Positions 17,025 to 24,953 of a stretch of DNA of 64,000 nucleotides are shown piece after piece (within the stretch, counting starts at the first letter, position 1; each line of letters opens with the position of its first letter). The notes under the pieces are model-generated. The model did not search any database and was not told where the DNA came from. It saw only the letters and a list, made by a program, of their open reading frames with translations. The stretch is from Pseudomonas lactis (GTDB lineage Bacteria > Pseudomonadota > Gammaproteobacteria > Pseudomonadales > Pseudomonadaceae): assembly GCF_001439845.1 (NCBI RefSeq), contig NZ_JYLO01000011.1, positions 186,001-250,000 of the forward strand, given 5' to 3'. Both the position numbers and the translations under genes were made by a program.

Positions 17025-19460
17025 TCAAGGTGCGTGACAGCGTGCGGGGGCCGTTTCGAAGTACACCGAGGGGTCGGCTTTTTCCGGCAGCGAGTAACGC
17101 AACTGGCAACGGCGCCCTTGGGGCGTGGTTATCCACAGCGTCGATTGGCCCAGCACATTGGGTAGAAACACCTGGCTGCCGTCCTGCACCAGGGTGATGA
17201 ATTCACCATTGGCACTGCTGACGGAGGCACCCGCCGGCAACGGCGCGCCCTGGTCGGTGCTGACGGTGAGCAGCAGGCGGCGGGTCAGGCCGACGCCAAA
17301 TTTGACGCGCTCCACGGCGCCACGGCCGGCCGAAACCATGGCCAGGCCATTGTTGATATCGGCATTGCGCGGCAATGAACGGGTTTGCACTTCCACCGGG
17401 CTGCGCCCGTAGGCGGCGACTTGCGGCACCACGGCCTGGCCTTGCCAGTCAGTCCACACCGGGCCGCTGGGGGTGGTGAGTTTGATGCCGCTCATATCGC
17501 CAACCGACACCAGCGCGAAGGTGTCGCGCACCGGGTAGGGAGAAAAGGTCACGCCGTCGCCATGCAGCACCACACCGCCGCGAGCACCGCCTTGATAGCT
17601 GGAACGCTCGGCGTCGGAGCGGCTGTAACTGACATCCAGCTGGCTGTAGCGCGGCAGCGCGGAGATGCCCAGGGTGGTTTCCACTTGATGGTCGCTGCTG
17701 TCGTGCTCGGCGCTGACGCGGTAGCTGAGTTGGTCGTCGATCTGTTCGGTGATGCCCAGGCCGGTGCGGTTCTCGCCACCGGAGTTGCGCACCCAGCTGC
17801 GCAGCCGGCGACTCTCGCCCAGCGGCACGCTGATATTGAGGTACACCGCGTTGTCCTGCTGCTGGCGGCCGCCCATTTGCCACTCGGCACTGGCCGACAA
17901 CGACACCGCACCGATGCTCGTGCCCCAGGAGGCCAGCGCCCGGCTGCTGCTGTCGCCGGCAAAATTGGCCGAGCGTGAAACCCCGGCGCTGAATGCACCC
18001 AGTTGGGGGTGCGACCAGCCGAGGTTGAGGCTTTGCTGGTCGCGGTAGCGCGAATCACGGTTGCTGTCGTCGCGCGTGTAAGTGCTTTCTTCGAGTTCGC
18101 GGTAGCCGATGCTGCGCCAGGAATTGGCGGCGCTGATCGACCATTGTTCGCCCAGGCGCTGGGACCAGGACAGATCAGTCTGCACACCGGAGACCTTCTC
18201 TCGGGCCTGGCTGTTGGACACTTGCGTGGACAGTTGGATCTGGCTGTCCAGCCACGGTAACCAGCCCAGGCTGGCGCCCACCGAACGGTATTGACTGGCC
18301 GCCAGCACGCCCGTGCCGAGGGTCAATTGCGGGTGCAGGGCGCCGGTCCAGCCGCCACTGATTACCCACTGATCCTCGCCTTCGGCATCGCCCACATTAC
18401 GCACTCGGCCCGCTGCCACGGAGTAACCCGGGGCTGGCAACCCGAGCCCGAGCATGGCCGCTGGCACGGTGAAGCGCCGTTCACCGCCGACGCTCTCCTT
18501 GACCGTGACTTCGACGTCCGAGCGCGTGTTCAAGCGACGCACATCGGTCAGGGCAAAGGGCCCGGCGGGCACCACGGTGGAATGAATCAACGCGCCGTTC
18601 TGGCGAACCTCTACCTGGGCCGGGCTGTTGGCGATGCCCTGGATCAGCGCGCCCTGGCCCTGTTCTTGAAGCGCGTGCTCGGTGAGCACCTGCACCCCGG
18701 TGATCTGCGCGCCGGACAGCACCGGGTTGTACAGGTTGATCTGCCCGGCCTGCAGCACCGCCTGGTAGCTGGCGAAGGTGCGTTGGGCATAGGCTTGCAG
18801 GTGGGTGCTGCGTGACAGGCCATCCTGCCAGGTCTGCACCTGGCGGCTGCGCACGATCCAGTCGCCGGCATTGAACCCCACCTCGGTATTGGCCGAACCA
18901 AAGCGGCTGGCGTCATCGCCGAAGCGGTTGTAGAAGCCACTGAGGTCGTAGTTGAGCAGGCCGGCAAACCCGCCGGTTTCGTAGCCGGAGATATCCTGCT
19001 GCACGGGGCGCAGGGCGTCGGTGGGCACCACCAGCGACACCGTCAGTGTCGCCGGGTCTGGTTCCACAAGGGTTTGCGGGTACCGCGCAAGAAAATCATG
19101 GCAGCCCTCGGTTTTACCAGGCGGCACCAGATTGGCCGCGTCCAGCAAAGCGCGGTCAAAGCACAGGTTGCCCTGCTGATCGAAGTTCACCGCCAGCCGG
19201 CCACGGCGCTGACCGTTGACGCGCAGGCTGACGGTGTGTTGCCCGGCTGCGTAACGCGGTGCGGCCAGCAACAGGCTGGCCAGTTGTGGGTCGATACCAC
19301 GTTGTTGCAAGGTCTGGGCATCGAAGCCGGACGAGCTGGAATCTTCGGCGCACACTTTGGCCGGTATGAGCGCGCACAGCAGCAATACCAGCGCCAGGGC
19401 AGGGCTGGCAAAGGGATCGGGCACGGCTTCGCCGTCACGGTAACTCAATACTGTTTTCAC
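17025..19460 (-). CDS. Fimbrial outer membrane usher protein
   Basis: An 811-residue usher, the outer-membrane pore that assembles and secretes subunits delivered by the chaperone. A signal peptide precedes a PapC-type N-terminal domain (FDAQTLQQRGIDPQLASLL). A long beta-barrel region follows, with the plug-containing middle (about residues 200-350), and then a C-terminal PapC_C domain (SANGEFITLVQDGSQVFLPN) with a Cys pair near the end (RRCQLRY and APARC). Length and domain order are complete. It lies fourth from the end of the operon, separated from the chaperone by about 120 bp. Confidence 0.92.
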   Translation of the reverse strand: MKTVLSYRDGEAVPDPFASPALALVLLLCALIPAKVCAEDSSSSGFDAQTLQQRGIDPQLASLLLAAPRYAAGQHTVSLRVNGQRRGRLAVNFDQQGNLCFDRALLDAANLVPPGKTEGCHDFLARYPQTLVEPDPATLTVSLVVPTDALRPVQQDISGYETGGFAGLLNYDLSGFYNRFGDDASRFGSANTEVGFNAGDWIVRSRQVQTWQDGLSRSTHLQAYAQRTFASYQAVLQAGQINLYNPVLSGAQITGVQVLTEHALQEQGQGALIQGIANSPAQVEVRQNGALIHSTVVPAGPFALTDVRRLNTRSDVEVTVKESVGGERRFTVPAAMLGLGLPAPGYSVAAGRVRNVGDAEGEDQWVISGGWTGALHPQLTLGTGVLAASQYRSVGASLGWLPWLDSQIQLSTQVSNSQAREKVSGVQTDLSWSQRLGEQWSISAANSWRSIGYRELEESTYTRDDSNRDSRYRDQQSLNLGWSHPQLGAFSAGVSRSANFAGDSSSRALASWGTSIGAVSLSASAEWQMGGRQQQDNAVYLNISVPLGESRRLRSWVRNSGGENRTGLGITEQIDDQLSYRVSAEHDSSDHQVETTLGISALPRYSQLDVSYSRSDAERSSYQGGARGGVVLHGDGVTFSPYPVRDTFALVSVGDMSGIKLTTPSGPVWTDWQGQAVVPQVAAYGRSPVEVQTRSLPRNADINNGLAMVSAGRGAVERVKFGVGLTRRLLLTVSTDQGAPLPAGASVSSANGEFITLVQDGSQVFLPNVLGQSTLWITTPQGRRCQLRYSLPEKADPSVYFETAPARCHAP

Positions 19461-19579
19461 GCAAGGTACTCGAATAGTGAACGCGCAGGCCTTGTGGACC
19501 GGGCGTTCTGGTGACGATCAACAAGCCGTCACTTCGTTACTCAGGCGGCGCAGGGTGGTACGCCGCCTGGGGTGTTCCG

Positions 19580-20284
19580 TCAGAAGCTGATTGGTGCGTC
19601 GTAAGCCTTGACCGCAAACCCGTACACCGTGGCCGGCTGCAGCCTGACTGTCTTGGCCTGGCTGCTGCTGGCCGGCACGCTCAAGGCTTCGCCGGGCAGC
19701 ACATAGGTCCGAGGCAGCAACGCCTTGCCGTCACCGGGCAGCAGTTGCAGCTCCTGCGCCAGACGCACCACGTACGGCGTGTCGTTGCGCACCTGTAACT
19801 GGCCTTCGCGCAGTGTCCAGGTCAGGTCGGTCCAGGGCGTGCGGTTGGGGGCCAGGCCCTTGGGGTGCACGATCACCGGCAGGTTCTGGCGCACGGTCAC
19901 ACCTACGCGGGCATGCCCGACGGCGGTGGCGGCGCGTCCCTGGGGCATGCCTTCGAACACTGCGCGTTTAAGCCTTTGGGTGAGCAACGGCTGCCGGTTT
20001 TGCAGAATGAAACGCACCAGCTGGGACTTGGAGGCTTCGACCCGCGACAGCGGCGGTGTCACCACTAACAGCGGTTCGGTGTCTTCCGGAATGTCCTGCA
20101 AGGTCACATGCAGCAGGGCCAGCTGGCTGTCGGTGTTGGTCACCGACACGGACGCTTCGCCTTCGGCCTCGTTCACGATCACCACGGAGGTGTCCGGGAC
20201 CATACCGTCGGCTTTTACCTGATCGCCGAGCATCAAGAGCAAGGCAATCAGGCCGACAGCGGTGTTTGAGAATGTCGTCGTCAT
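19580..20284 (-). CDS. Periplasmic fimbrial chaperone (PapD-like)
   Basis: A 234-residue exported chaperone with two Ig-like domains. It binds nascent subunits and hands them to the usher. Recognisable blocks are EGEASVSVTNTD (first domain), RVEASKSQLVRFIL, the VTVRQNLPVIVHPKGL strand and LQVRNDTPYVVRL (second domain). By hand alignment with PapD/FimC, the two invariant residues that anchor the subunit C-terminus, Arg8 and Lys112, are replaced here by Ser (PDTSVV) and Pro (NLPVIVHP). That points to an alternative or archaic type of chaperone. It lies between the five upstream subunit genes and the usher. Confidence 0.87.
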   Translation of the reverse strand: MTTTFSNTAVGLIALLLMLGDQVKADGMVPDTSVVIVNEAEGEASVSVTNTDSQLALLHVTLQDIPEDTEPLLVVTPPLSRVEASKSQLVRFILQNRQPLLTQRLKRAVFEGMPQGRAATAVGHARVGVTVRQNLPVIVHPKGLAPNRTPWTDLTWTLREGQLQVRNDTPYVVRLAQELQLLPGDGKALLPRTYVLPGEALSVPASSSQAKTVRLQPATVYGFAVKAYDAPISF

Positions 20285-20316
20285 GACGGGTTTCCATTAG
20301 CCAAAAAAGGGGGCGG

Positions 20317-21000
20317 TCAGAGGTAGCGCAGGTCCAGGACGATGGCGCCGTCGAGCGGAACTTCCTGGTCCAGGGTCAGGTACTGGGAAAAATTGATCGC
20401 AGTGCTCACCTGAACCTGGACGGTCAGTTGGCCGATGAAGTCCGGTTGTCGGTCACCGACTGGCGCGAAGGCCATGTAGGTGCGGGGGTAGGCATTGGGC
20501 TCCTGGGACCAGGTTTCGCCGTTGTCGCTGGAAGCCAATGCTTGCAGGGGCTGCGCATCGCCCACTGCGTTGCGATAGGCCAATGCCACGGAGCCCAGGC
20601 GTTCTTCGGGCACATGGATGTTCCTGCCCAGCCCGTAGAAATAATCGGGGGCCGACGAGGAGTCGGCGCGATTATCGAGGCCCACCAGCGCAAACAGCAT
20701 CGGCCTGGCGCACTGCACACGCAGGTCGAGCGTCTGGATCGGCAGTACGGTGAACTCGTCGGCATTGAGGCTGTGAGAAGGAATCTTGCCGTGATCGACG
20801 GTGCCTTCATTCGTCAGCTCGATATGGCAGGCGTCCGGGGTTACCCGGCCGGTCACCGTGAGGTCGACGGCCGACGCACCGTGGGCTTGGGTCATCGCTG
20901 TCAGGCCAAGCACGATGGCAACGCTACGCCCCCATGCCGTGAGCACGGGCAGTGCCAGACGCCGCCCATGCCTGTCGGTGTTCAAGGGATGAGCGGCCAT
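20317..21000 (-). CDS. DUF1120/GltF-like fimbrial subunit (operon position 5)
   Basis: A 227-residue exported DUF1120 protein, longer at the N-terminus than its paralogues; the signal peptide core is near residues 20-40 (VLGLTAMTQAHGA). The mature part shows VDLTVTGRVTPDAC, VDHGK, the second Cys (VQCARP) and the terminal GAIVLDLRYL. It carries a perfect Asp-box SSDNGETW. An internal Met nearer the hydrophobic core could be the start, but the annotated Met follows the preceding stop by three bases, which suits coupled translation. Confidence 0.8.
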   Translation of the reverse strand: MAAHPLNTDRHGRRLALPVLTAWGRSVAIVLGLTAMTQAHGASAVDLTVTGRVTPDACHIELTNEGTVDHGKIPSHSLNADEFTVLPIQTLDLRVQCARPMLFALVGLDNRADSSSAPDYFYGLGRNIHVPEERLGSVALAYRNAVGDAQPLQALASSDNGETWSQEPNAYPRTYMAFAPVGDRQPDFIGQLTVQVQVSTAINFSQYLTLDQEVPLDGAIVLDLRYL

Positions 21001-21003
21001 GGG

Positions 21004-21624
21004 TTAGAGGTACTTCACTTCAAGGGTGGCGGAGCCGTCGAGGGTCACCTCATTGCTGAGGTCCATGCCGGCGGTGGCCAGAATGAAGGTCTGCACCTGT
21101 AAATCGACCACCAGGTCTTTGACCGCCAGTGGCTGGCTATCGTCATCCATCGAGGCAACCGACATGTACAGGCCCGGATCCCAGAACTTTTCTTTGAACC
21201 AGGTATTGCCTTGGTCGGACGATGCGATGGGTTGCACCACCACGCCATCTTCGGCAAGCGGATTGGCTAGCGTGAGGTTGTACCCGCCCAGCTTCTGGGT
21301 TTCGTTGATAAAGCCCAAACCGTAACTCGAAGAGATACCTGAGGAGGCACGGTTATCGACCGAGTGCAGGGCGAACTGGATCGCAGCGTCGCAATTGACC
21401 GCCATGACCAGGGTGTGGTTGCCGATGACTGTCGGGTTGTCCGGGTTCAGGTCCTTGGCGGAGATCTTGCCATGGTCGATCACGCCACCACCGGACAGGG
21501 TCGGTGTGCAGGCGCTGGGCACGATCAGGCCTTTGACGGTCAGGTCCACGCTGGATGCGGCGAAGGTGGTGGCCGAGTGGAGCAGCAGCACGCTGGCGGC
21601 CAGGGTGGTCAATCGGGTTTTCAT
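21004..21624 (-). CDS. DUF1120/GltF-like fimbrial subunit (operon position 4)
   Basis: A 206-residue exported subunit: signal peptide MKTRLTTLAASVLLLHSATT, then SSVDLTVKGLIVPSAC, IDHGK, the second Cys (AVNCDA) 39 positions after the first, and the terminal GSATLEVKYL. It carries a perfect Asp-box SSDQGNTW. It is very similar to the product of the gene at 22284, which suggests tandem duplication. GGAG is placed just before the start. Confidence 0.82.
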   Translation of the reverse strand: MKTRLTTLAASVLLLHSATTFAASSVDLTVKGLIVPSACTPTLSGGGVIDHGKISAKDLNPDNPTVIGNHTLVMAVNCDAAIQFALHSVDNRASSGISSSYGLGFINETQKLGGYNLTLANPLAEDGVVVQPIASSDQGNTWFKEKFWDPGLYMSVASMDDDSQPLAVKDLVVDLQVQTFILATAGMDLSNEVTLDGSATLEVKYL

Positions 21625-21635
21625 CGGGAGGCTCC

Positions 21636-22256
21636 TTAGAGGTAATTGACTTGCACAGTGGCGTGGCCGTCGATGGGCACTTCGTCGGTCAGCGTCAGGT
21701 TGCTGGCGGGGGCGATGTGGGTGATCAGGCGGATTTCCGCGTCCAATGCCTGGATCGCGATCGGTGCAAGGCCGTCGCCGTCGGCGACGGCCGTCAACAA
21801 GCTATGGCTGAGCATCACCGAGGGGATCCAGGTCACGCCGCCGTCCCGGGAGGTGATGGTGCGTACCGGTACGCCATCGGCCACCGGGCTATACAGGCCA
21901 AGCCCGGCGTCGCCGACTTTTTCATCGTTGGGTGTCATGCCCAGGCCATGCCAACTGAAGTGGCTGGCGGCAGTGCCCGCACGGTTGTCGATGGTGTTCA
22001 GGGTAAAAATGGTTGGCCCTTCGCAACGCACACTCAACAACATGGTTTCCCTGGGCAAGTCGGTGTAGGTGTCGGCGTTGAGGTCTCTGACCGACACCTT
22101 GCCGAAGTCGACGGTACCGCCGCCGGAGACCACGGGGGCGCAGGCACTGGGGGTGATGACCCCTTTGACCGTCAGGTCCTGGCTACTGGCGGCCCATACC
22201 GGGCCGGCGCCGATCAGCAACAGTGTGGCGGTGAGGGTAGTGAGGGGGCTAACCAT
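21636..22256 (-). CDS. DUF1120/GltF-like fimbrial subunit (operon position 3)
   Basis: A 206-residue exported subunit. It has a signal peptide (residues 1-22, ending VWAA), then SSQDLTVKGVITPSAC, VDFGK (the closest of the set to the pilin DFG motif), a second Cys (VRCEG) and the terminal GHATVQVNYL. The Asp-box is perfect, SRDGGVTW. It is the most diverged of the four canonical Asp-box paralogues. Confidence 0.82.
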   Translation of the reverse strand: MVSPLTTLTATLLLIGAGPVWAASSQDLTVKGVITPSACAPVVSGGGTVDFGKVSVRDLNADTYTDLPRETMLLSVRCEGPTIFTLNTIDNRAGTAASHFSWHGLGMTPNDEKVGDAGLGLYSPVADGVPVRTITSRDGGVTWIPSVMLSHSLLTAVADGDGLAPIAIQALDAEIRLITHIAPASNLTLTDEVPIDGHATVQVNYL

Positions 22257-22283
22257 GGGGCACGTCCTGTGGGTGAGGGGCGG

Positions 22284-22913
22284 TTACAGGTATTTCACTT
22301 CAAGGGTGGCGGAGCCGTTGATCGGAACTTCTGTGCTCAGGTCCATGCCGGCTGTGGGGGCGATAAGGGTTTGCACCATCAGGTCTGCCGTGACCTGCTG
22401 GACCGGGGAGGGTGCCCAACTGCCGGAGGAACGGTCGCCAAACGAGGCGTGGTAGGTAATGGGCCAGACGTCGCCCGGGAAGCTCTCCCGCCAGGTGAGG
22501 CCGTTATCGGACGACTCGATCAGGGTGATTGCCGCGCCGTCAGCCACCGGATTGCCGAGCACCAGTGTGTACCCGCCCAATTTTTTGCCGCTGACCAGGC
22601 CCAGGCCATAGCGGTTCATGGGGTCGGGGGCGTCACCCTTGTTGTCCGTGCCCTTCAGGGCCAGCAGGGTTGGCGCATCGCAGACGATCGACAGTTGCAG
22701 GGTGTGGTTGCCGAGCAACGTCCAGTTGTCCTGTTTCAAATCCTTGGCCGCGACTTTGCCGTGGTCGATGATGCCGCCGCTGGAAAGGCCAGGGGCACAG
22801 GCGCTGGGTGTAATCAGGCCCTTGACGGTCAAATCGACGCTACTGGCGGCGAACAAAGACGTGGACATGGCGAGCAGCAGGGCACTGCTGAGCAGGGGCA
22901 TGCAGGTTTTCAT
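22284..22913 (-). CDS. DUF1120/GltF-like fimbrial subunit (operon position 2)
   Basis: A 209-residue exported subunit: signal peptide MKTCMPLLSSALLLAMSTSL, then SSVDLTVKGLITPSAC, IDHGK, a second Cys (IVCDA) and the terminal GSATLEVKYL. The Asp-box is perfect, SSDNGLTW. I start at MKTC by comparison with the paralogues; an in-frame ATG five codons upstream (22928) directly abuts the stop of the preceding gene and could be used instead. Confidence 0.8.
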   Translation of the reverse strand: MKTCMPLLSSALLLAMSTSLFAASSVDLTVKGLITPSACAPGLSSGGIIDHGKVAAKDLKQDNWTLLGNHTLQLSIVCDAPTLLALKGTDNKGDAPDPMNRYGLGLVSGKKLGGYTLVLGNPVADGAAITLIESSDNGLTWRESFPGDVWPITYHASFGDRSSGSWAPSPVQQVTADLMVQTLIAPTAGMDLSTEVPINGSATLEVKYL

Positions 22914-22928
22914 GTGAGAGGCGTCCAT

Positions 22929-23552
22929 TTACAGGTATTTGACTTCAAACGTCGCGGAACCATCGATCGCGACTTCGTCGGTCAATGTCAGCCCTTTTGC
23001 GGGGGCGATCACTGTGTAGAGCGTGACGTCCATGATCGCGTCCTTGATCGGGTGCGGCGCCCAGCCGCTATCGCCACGACTGCCCAGTGCCACCAACTCG
23101 TTGGGCGCGATGCCGTCGTCAGGCAGCAGCGTTACCCAGTGGCCGTCGGCGTTGTACATGGCCAGCAGCGTGGAGGGGGTTTCGGCGACGGGGTTGCTGA
23201 AACCCAACTGATACATGCCCAGCTTCTGGTTTTCGTTGATCATGCCCAGGCCAAAGGAGTAGCCATAAATCGCAGAGCCAGCTCGATTGTCGATAGGCTG
23301 GATGGCAAACAGCGTTGCCGCATCGCAGTTGACGCTCAGTGGCAGGGTCTTGCGCTCAAGCGGGGTGCTGGTGTCGATATTCAGGTCTTTTGCCGCGATT
23401 TTTCCGAAGTCGACGTCACCCGGCAGGCTCGGTGTACAAGCGCTGGGCGTGATCAACCCTTTGACGCTCAGGTCGACACTGCTGGCGGCGAACACTGAAG
23501 ATGTCATGGCGAGCAGCAGGGCACTGCTCAACAGGGATACAGGGTTCTTCAT
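22929..23552 (-). CDS. DUF1120/GltF-like fimbrial subunit (operon position 1)
   Basis: A 207-residue exported subunit and the first gene of the operon, by position the likeliest major subunit. It has signal peptide MKNPVSLLSSALLLAMTSSV, then SSVDLSVKGLITPSAC, VDFGK, a second Cys (SVNCDA) and the terminal GSATFEVKYL. The Asp-box site is degenerate (YNADGHW). An in-frame ATG at 23567 would add five residues; the MKN start matches the paralogues better. Confidence 0.8.
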   Translation of the reverse strand: MKNPVSLLSSALLLAMTSSVFAASSVDLSVKGLITPSACTPSLPGDVDFGKIAAKDLNIDTSTPLERKTLPLSVNCDAATLFAIQPIDNRAGSAIYGYSFGLGMINENQKLGMYQLGFSNPVAETPSTLLAMYNADGHWVTLLPDDGIAPNELVALGSRGDSGWAPHPIKDAIMDVTLYTVIAPAKGLTLTDEVAIDGSATFEVKYL

Positions 23553-23936
23553 TTCCAATTGTTCCATTGCAGTCTGGCAGATAGAAACGCGTACAGGTCA
23601 GCGCTCGGCCCTGTGTGGGCGAGTGGTTGGCGTGGCGGCGGTCTCAGTGTTTTTTTGCGGTGCCAGGGAGTGGCCATCCGTCCCTCTTTTGGGGTGGGCA
23701 CAATTTAGCGAGGGGGCTGCGAGGGGGAAATACAACTAATACGACATTGGCGGGTTGTGGTGTAAGCGCAGTACGGGACGGTAGATTTTCGCGGCGTTTT
23801 TCGTAGTTGTTGTATCGGCTTGAAGCCATTCAAAAGGATATAGGTTGAAAGTCGATAACGATCAAAAGGGTGTGCCTGGCATTGCTGTATCAGTGCCGCG
23901 GATGGCTGCCGAATTAATCACCACGAAGAGGTACTG
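23553..23936. promoter_or_regulatory. Divergent control region of the chaperone-usher operon and response-regulator gene
   Basis: About 384 bp with no supported gene. An imperfect inverted repeat, TACAACTAATACGA (23731-23744) and TCGTAGTTGTTGTA (23801-23814), matches at 12 of 14 positions. It is AT-richer than its surroundings and could be a regulator binding region for the leftward operon. The rightward gene at 23937 has AGAGG as ribosome binding site. Confidence 0.5.
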
Positions 23937-24755
23937 ATGGGTTCGCCAGGAGGTTCAACCGCAGGAGCGAGCCGGACAGTCAAACCGCCTTTTTGTCCCC
24001 CGCCCCATTGGCAGTACTTGAATGTTCTGGTCGTGGAGGATCATTCAGCCTATCGCCTGTTGCTGGGTTGGCTGTTGCAAAAACTGGGGCTCGGACACGC
24101 GCTGGTCACCGATGGCTTCATGGGATTGGACACCTTTACCAACCGGCCCTTCGACCTGGTGATCAGTGATTGCCGGATGCCCTTCATGGACGGTTACAGC
24201 ATGACTCGTGCGATTCGCCAGCATGAGCGTGAGCAGGGATTGAAGCGCGTGCCCATCATTGCCTTGACCGCCAACCTGCAAAACGACAGCCCCCAACGTT
24301 GCCGCAACGCCGGCATGGATGCCTGGCTGCTCAAACCCCTGACCCTTGAACAACTGCACGCCGTGCTGGTGCGCTGGTTGCCGGGCGGCGATGGCAGTTA
24401 TGTCGAGCCATACGCTGCTGCGGCGGGGGCGAGCTGGCCCACCCGTGCCACGCTTGTGACCACGTTTGGCAGCGACCTGGTCGTCGACCAGTTGCTGGAA
24501 ACCCTGTTGATGGAGGCCTGGGAAGACCAGCGGGTGTTGCGTCATGCCCGTGTGACGTTGAACGCGCCATTGACCGCCGAGCGTCTGCATCGGCTGGTGG
24601 GCAGCCTGGTGTTCCTGGGCGGCACGGGGTTGGAAACCAGTGCCGTGCGCTTGATCGAGCAGGTCCAGGCCGAGGGTGTCGCTACGCACACGGCGCAACT
24701 GGAAGTGTTTGAAGCACGGCTGTGCGCTTATCTGGAGTATCTGTCTGAGTTGTGA
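23937..24755 (+). CDS. Receiver-HPt phosphorelay protein
   Basis: A 272-residue cytoplasmic protein. A receiver domain (about residues 30-150) shows the acidic pair in VVEDHS, the phospho-acceptor Asp78 in ISDCRMP, ALTAN and the Lys of LLKPL. A C-terminal HPt-like domain (about 170-272) has RLHRLVGSLVFLGGTGL, where His218 is the expected phospho-acceptor. This equals the detached C-terminal half of a BvgS/EvgS/RocS-type hybrid kinase; no histidine kinase domain is present and no kinase gene is near. It has its own start and ribosome binding site, so it does not look like a truncated remnant. It probably passes phosphate to the LuxR-type regulator encoded 200 bp downstream. Confidence 0.8.
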   Translation: MGSPGGSTAGASRTVKPPFCPPPHWQYLNVLVVEDHSAYRLLLGWLLQKLGLGHALVTDGFMGLDTFTNRPFDLVISDCRMPFMDGYSMTRAIRQHEREQGLKRVPIIALTANLQNDSPQRCRNAGMDAWLLKPLTLEQLHAVLVRWLPGGDGSYVEPYAAAAGASWPTRATLVTTFGSDLVVDQLLETLLMEAWEDQRVLRHARVTLNAPLTAERLHRLVGSLVFLGGTGLETSAVRLIEQVQAEGVATHTAQLEVFEARLCAYLEYLSEL

Positions 24756-24805
24756 AGAATGCTGTTGCAGAGCGTTTTACCTGGTCGTTGGTCTAAGTTT
24801 GGCTG

Positions 24806-24819
24806 TAGGTATTTTCCTA
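24806..24819. promoter_or_regulatory. Candidate binding site upstream of the LuxR-type regulator
   Basis: The short palindrome TAGGTATTTTCCTA lies in the 192-bp gap before the response-regulator gene. It resembles sites of RcsB-type and related LuxR-family regulators (TAAGAATATTCCTA). It could serve autoregulation; this is inference from symmetry only. Confidence 0.35.
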
Positions 24820-24953
24820 TTGTGTTGTAGTCCAAAAATCAGCCACTACTGAACATTGGGTTCGGCCGCAAGTGCCTCTTTGTTAGCAGTTGTTGATGAT
24901 CGCAGGCAGAGGTATTTTGCGCGGATTCAAGTTGCCATCATTCGTGGGTGCCT

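Noticed and set aside
21555..23498. A 647-codon plus-strand frame opposite the DUF1120 genes
   Set aside because: It is the mirror of GC-rich codons of four tandem paralogues; its product is His/Gly/Arg-rich without any domain and spans several real gene boundaries.
23937..24755. Truncated hybrid histidine kinase pseudogene
   Set aside because: The gene has its own start, ribosome binding site and intact receiver and HPt residues; no kinase remnant is found upstream.
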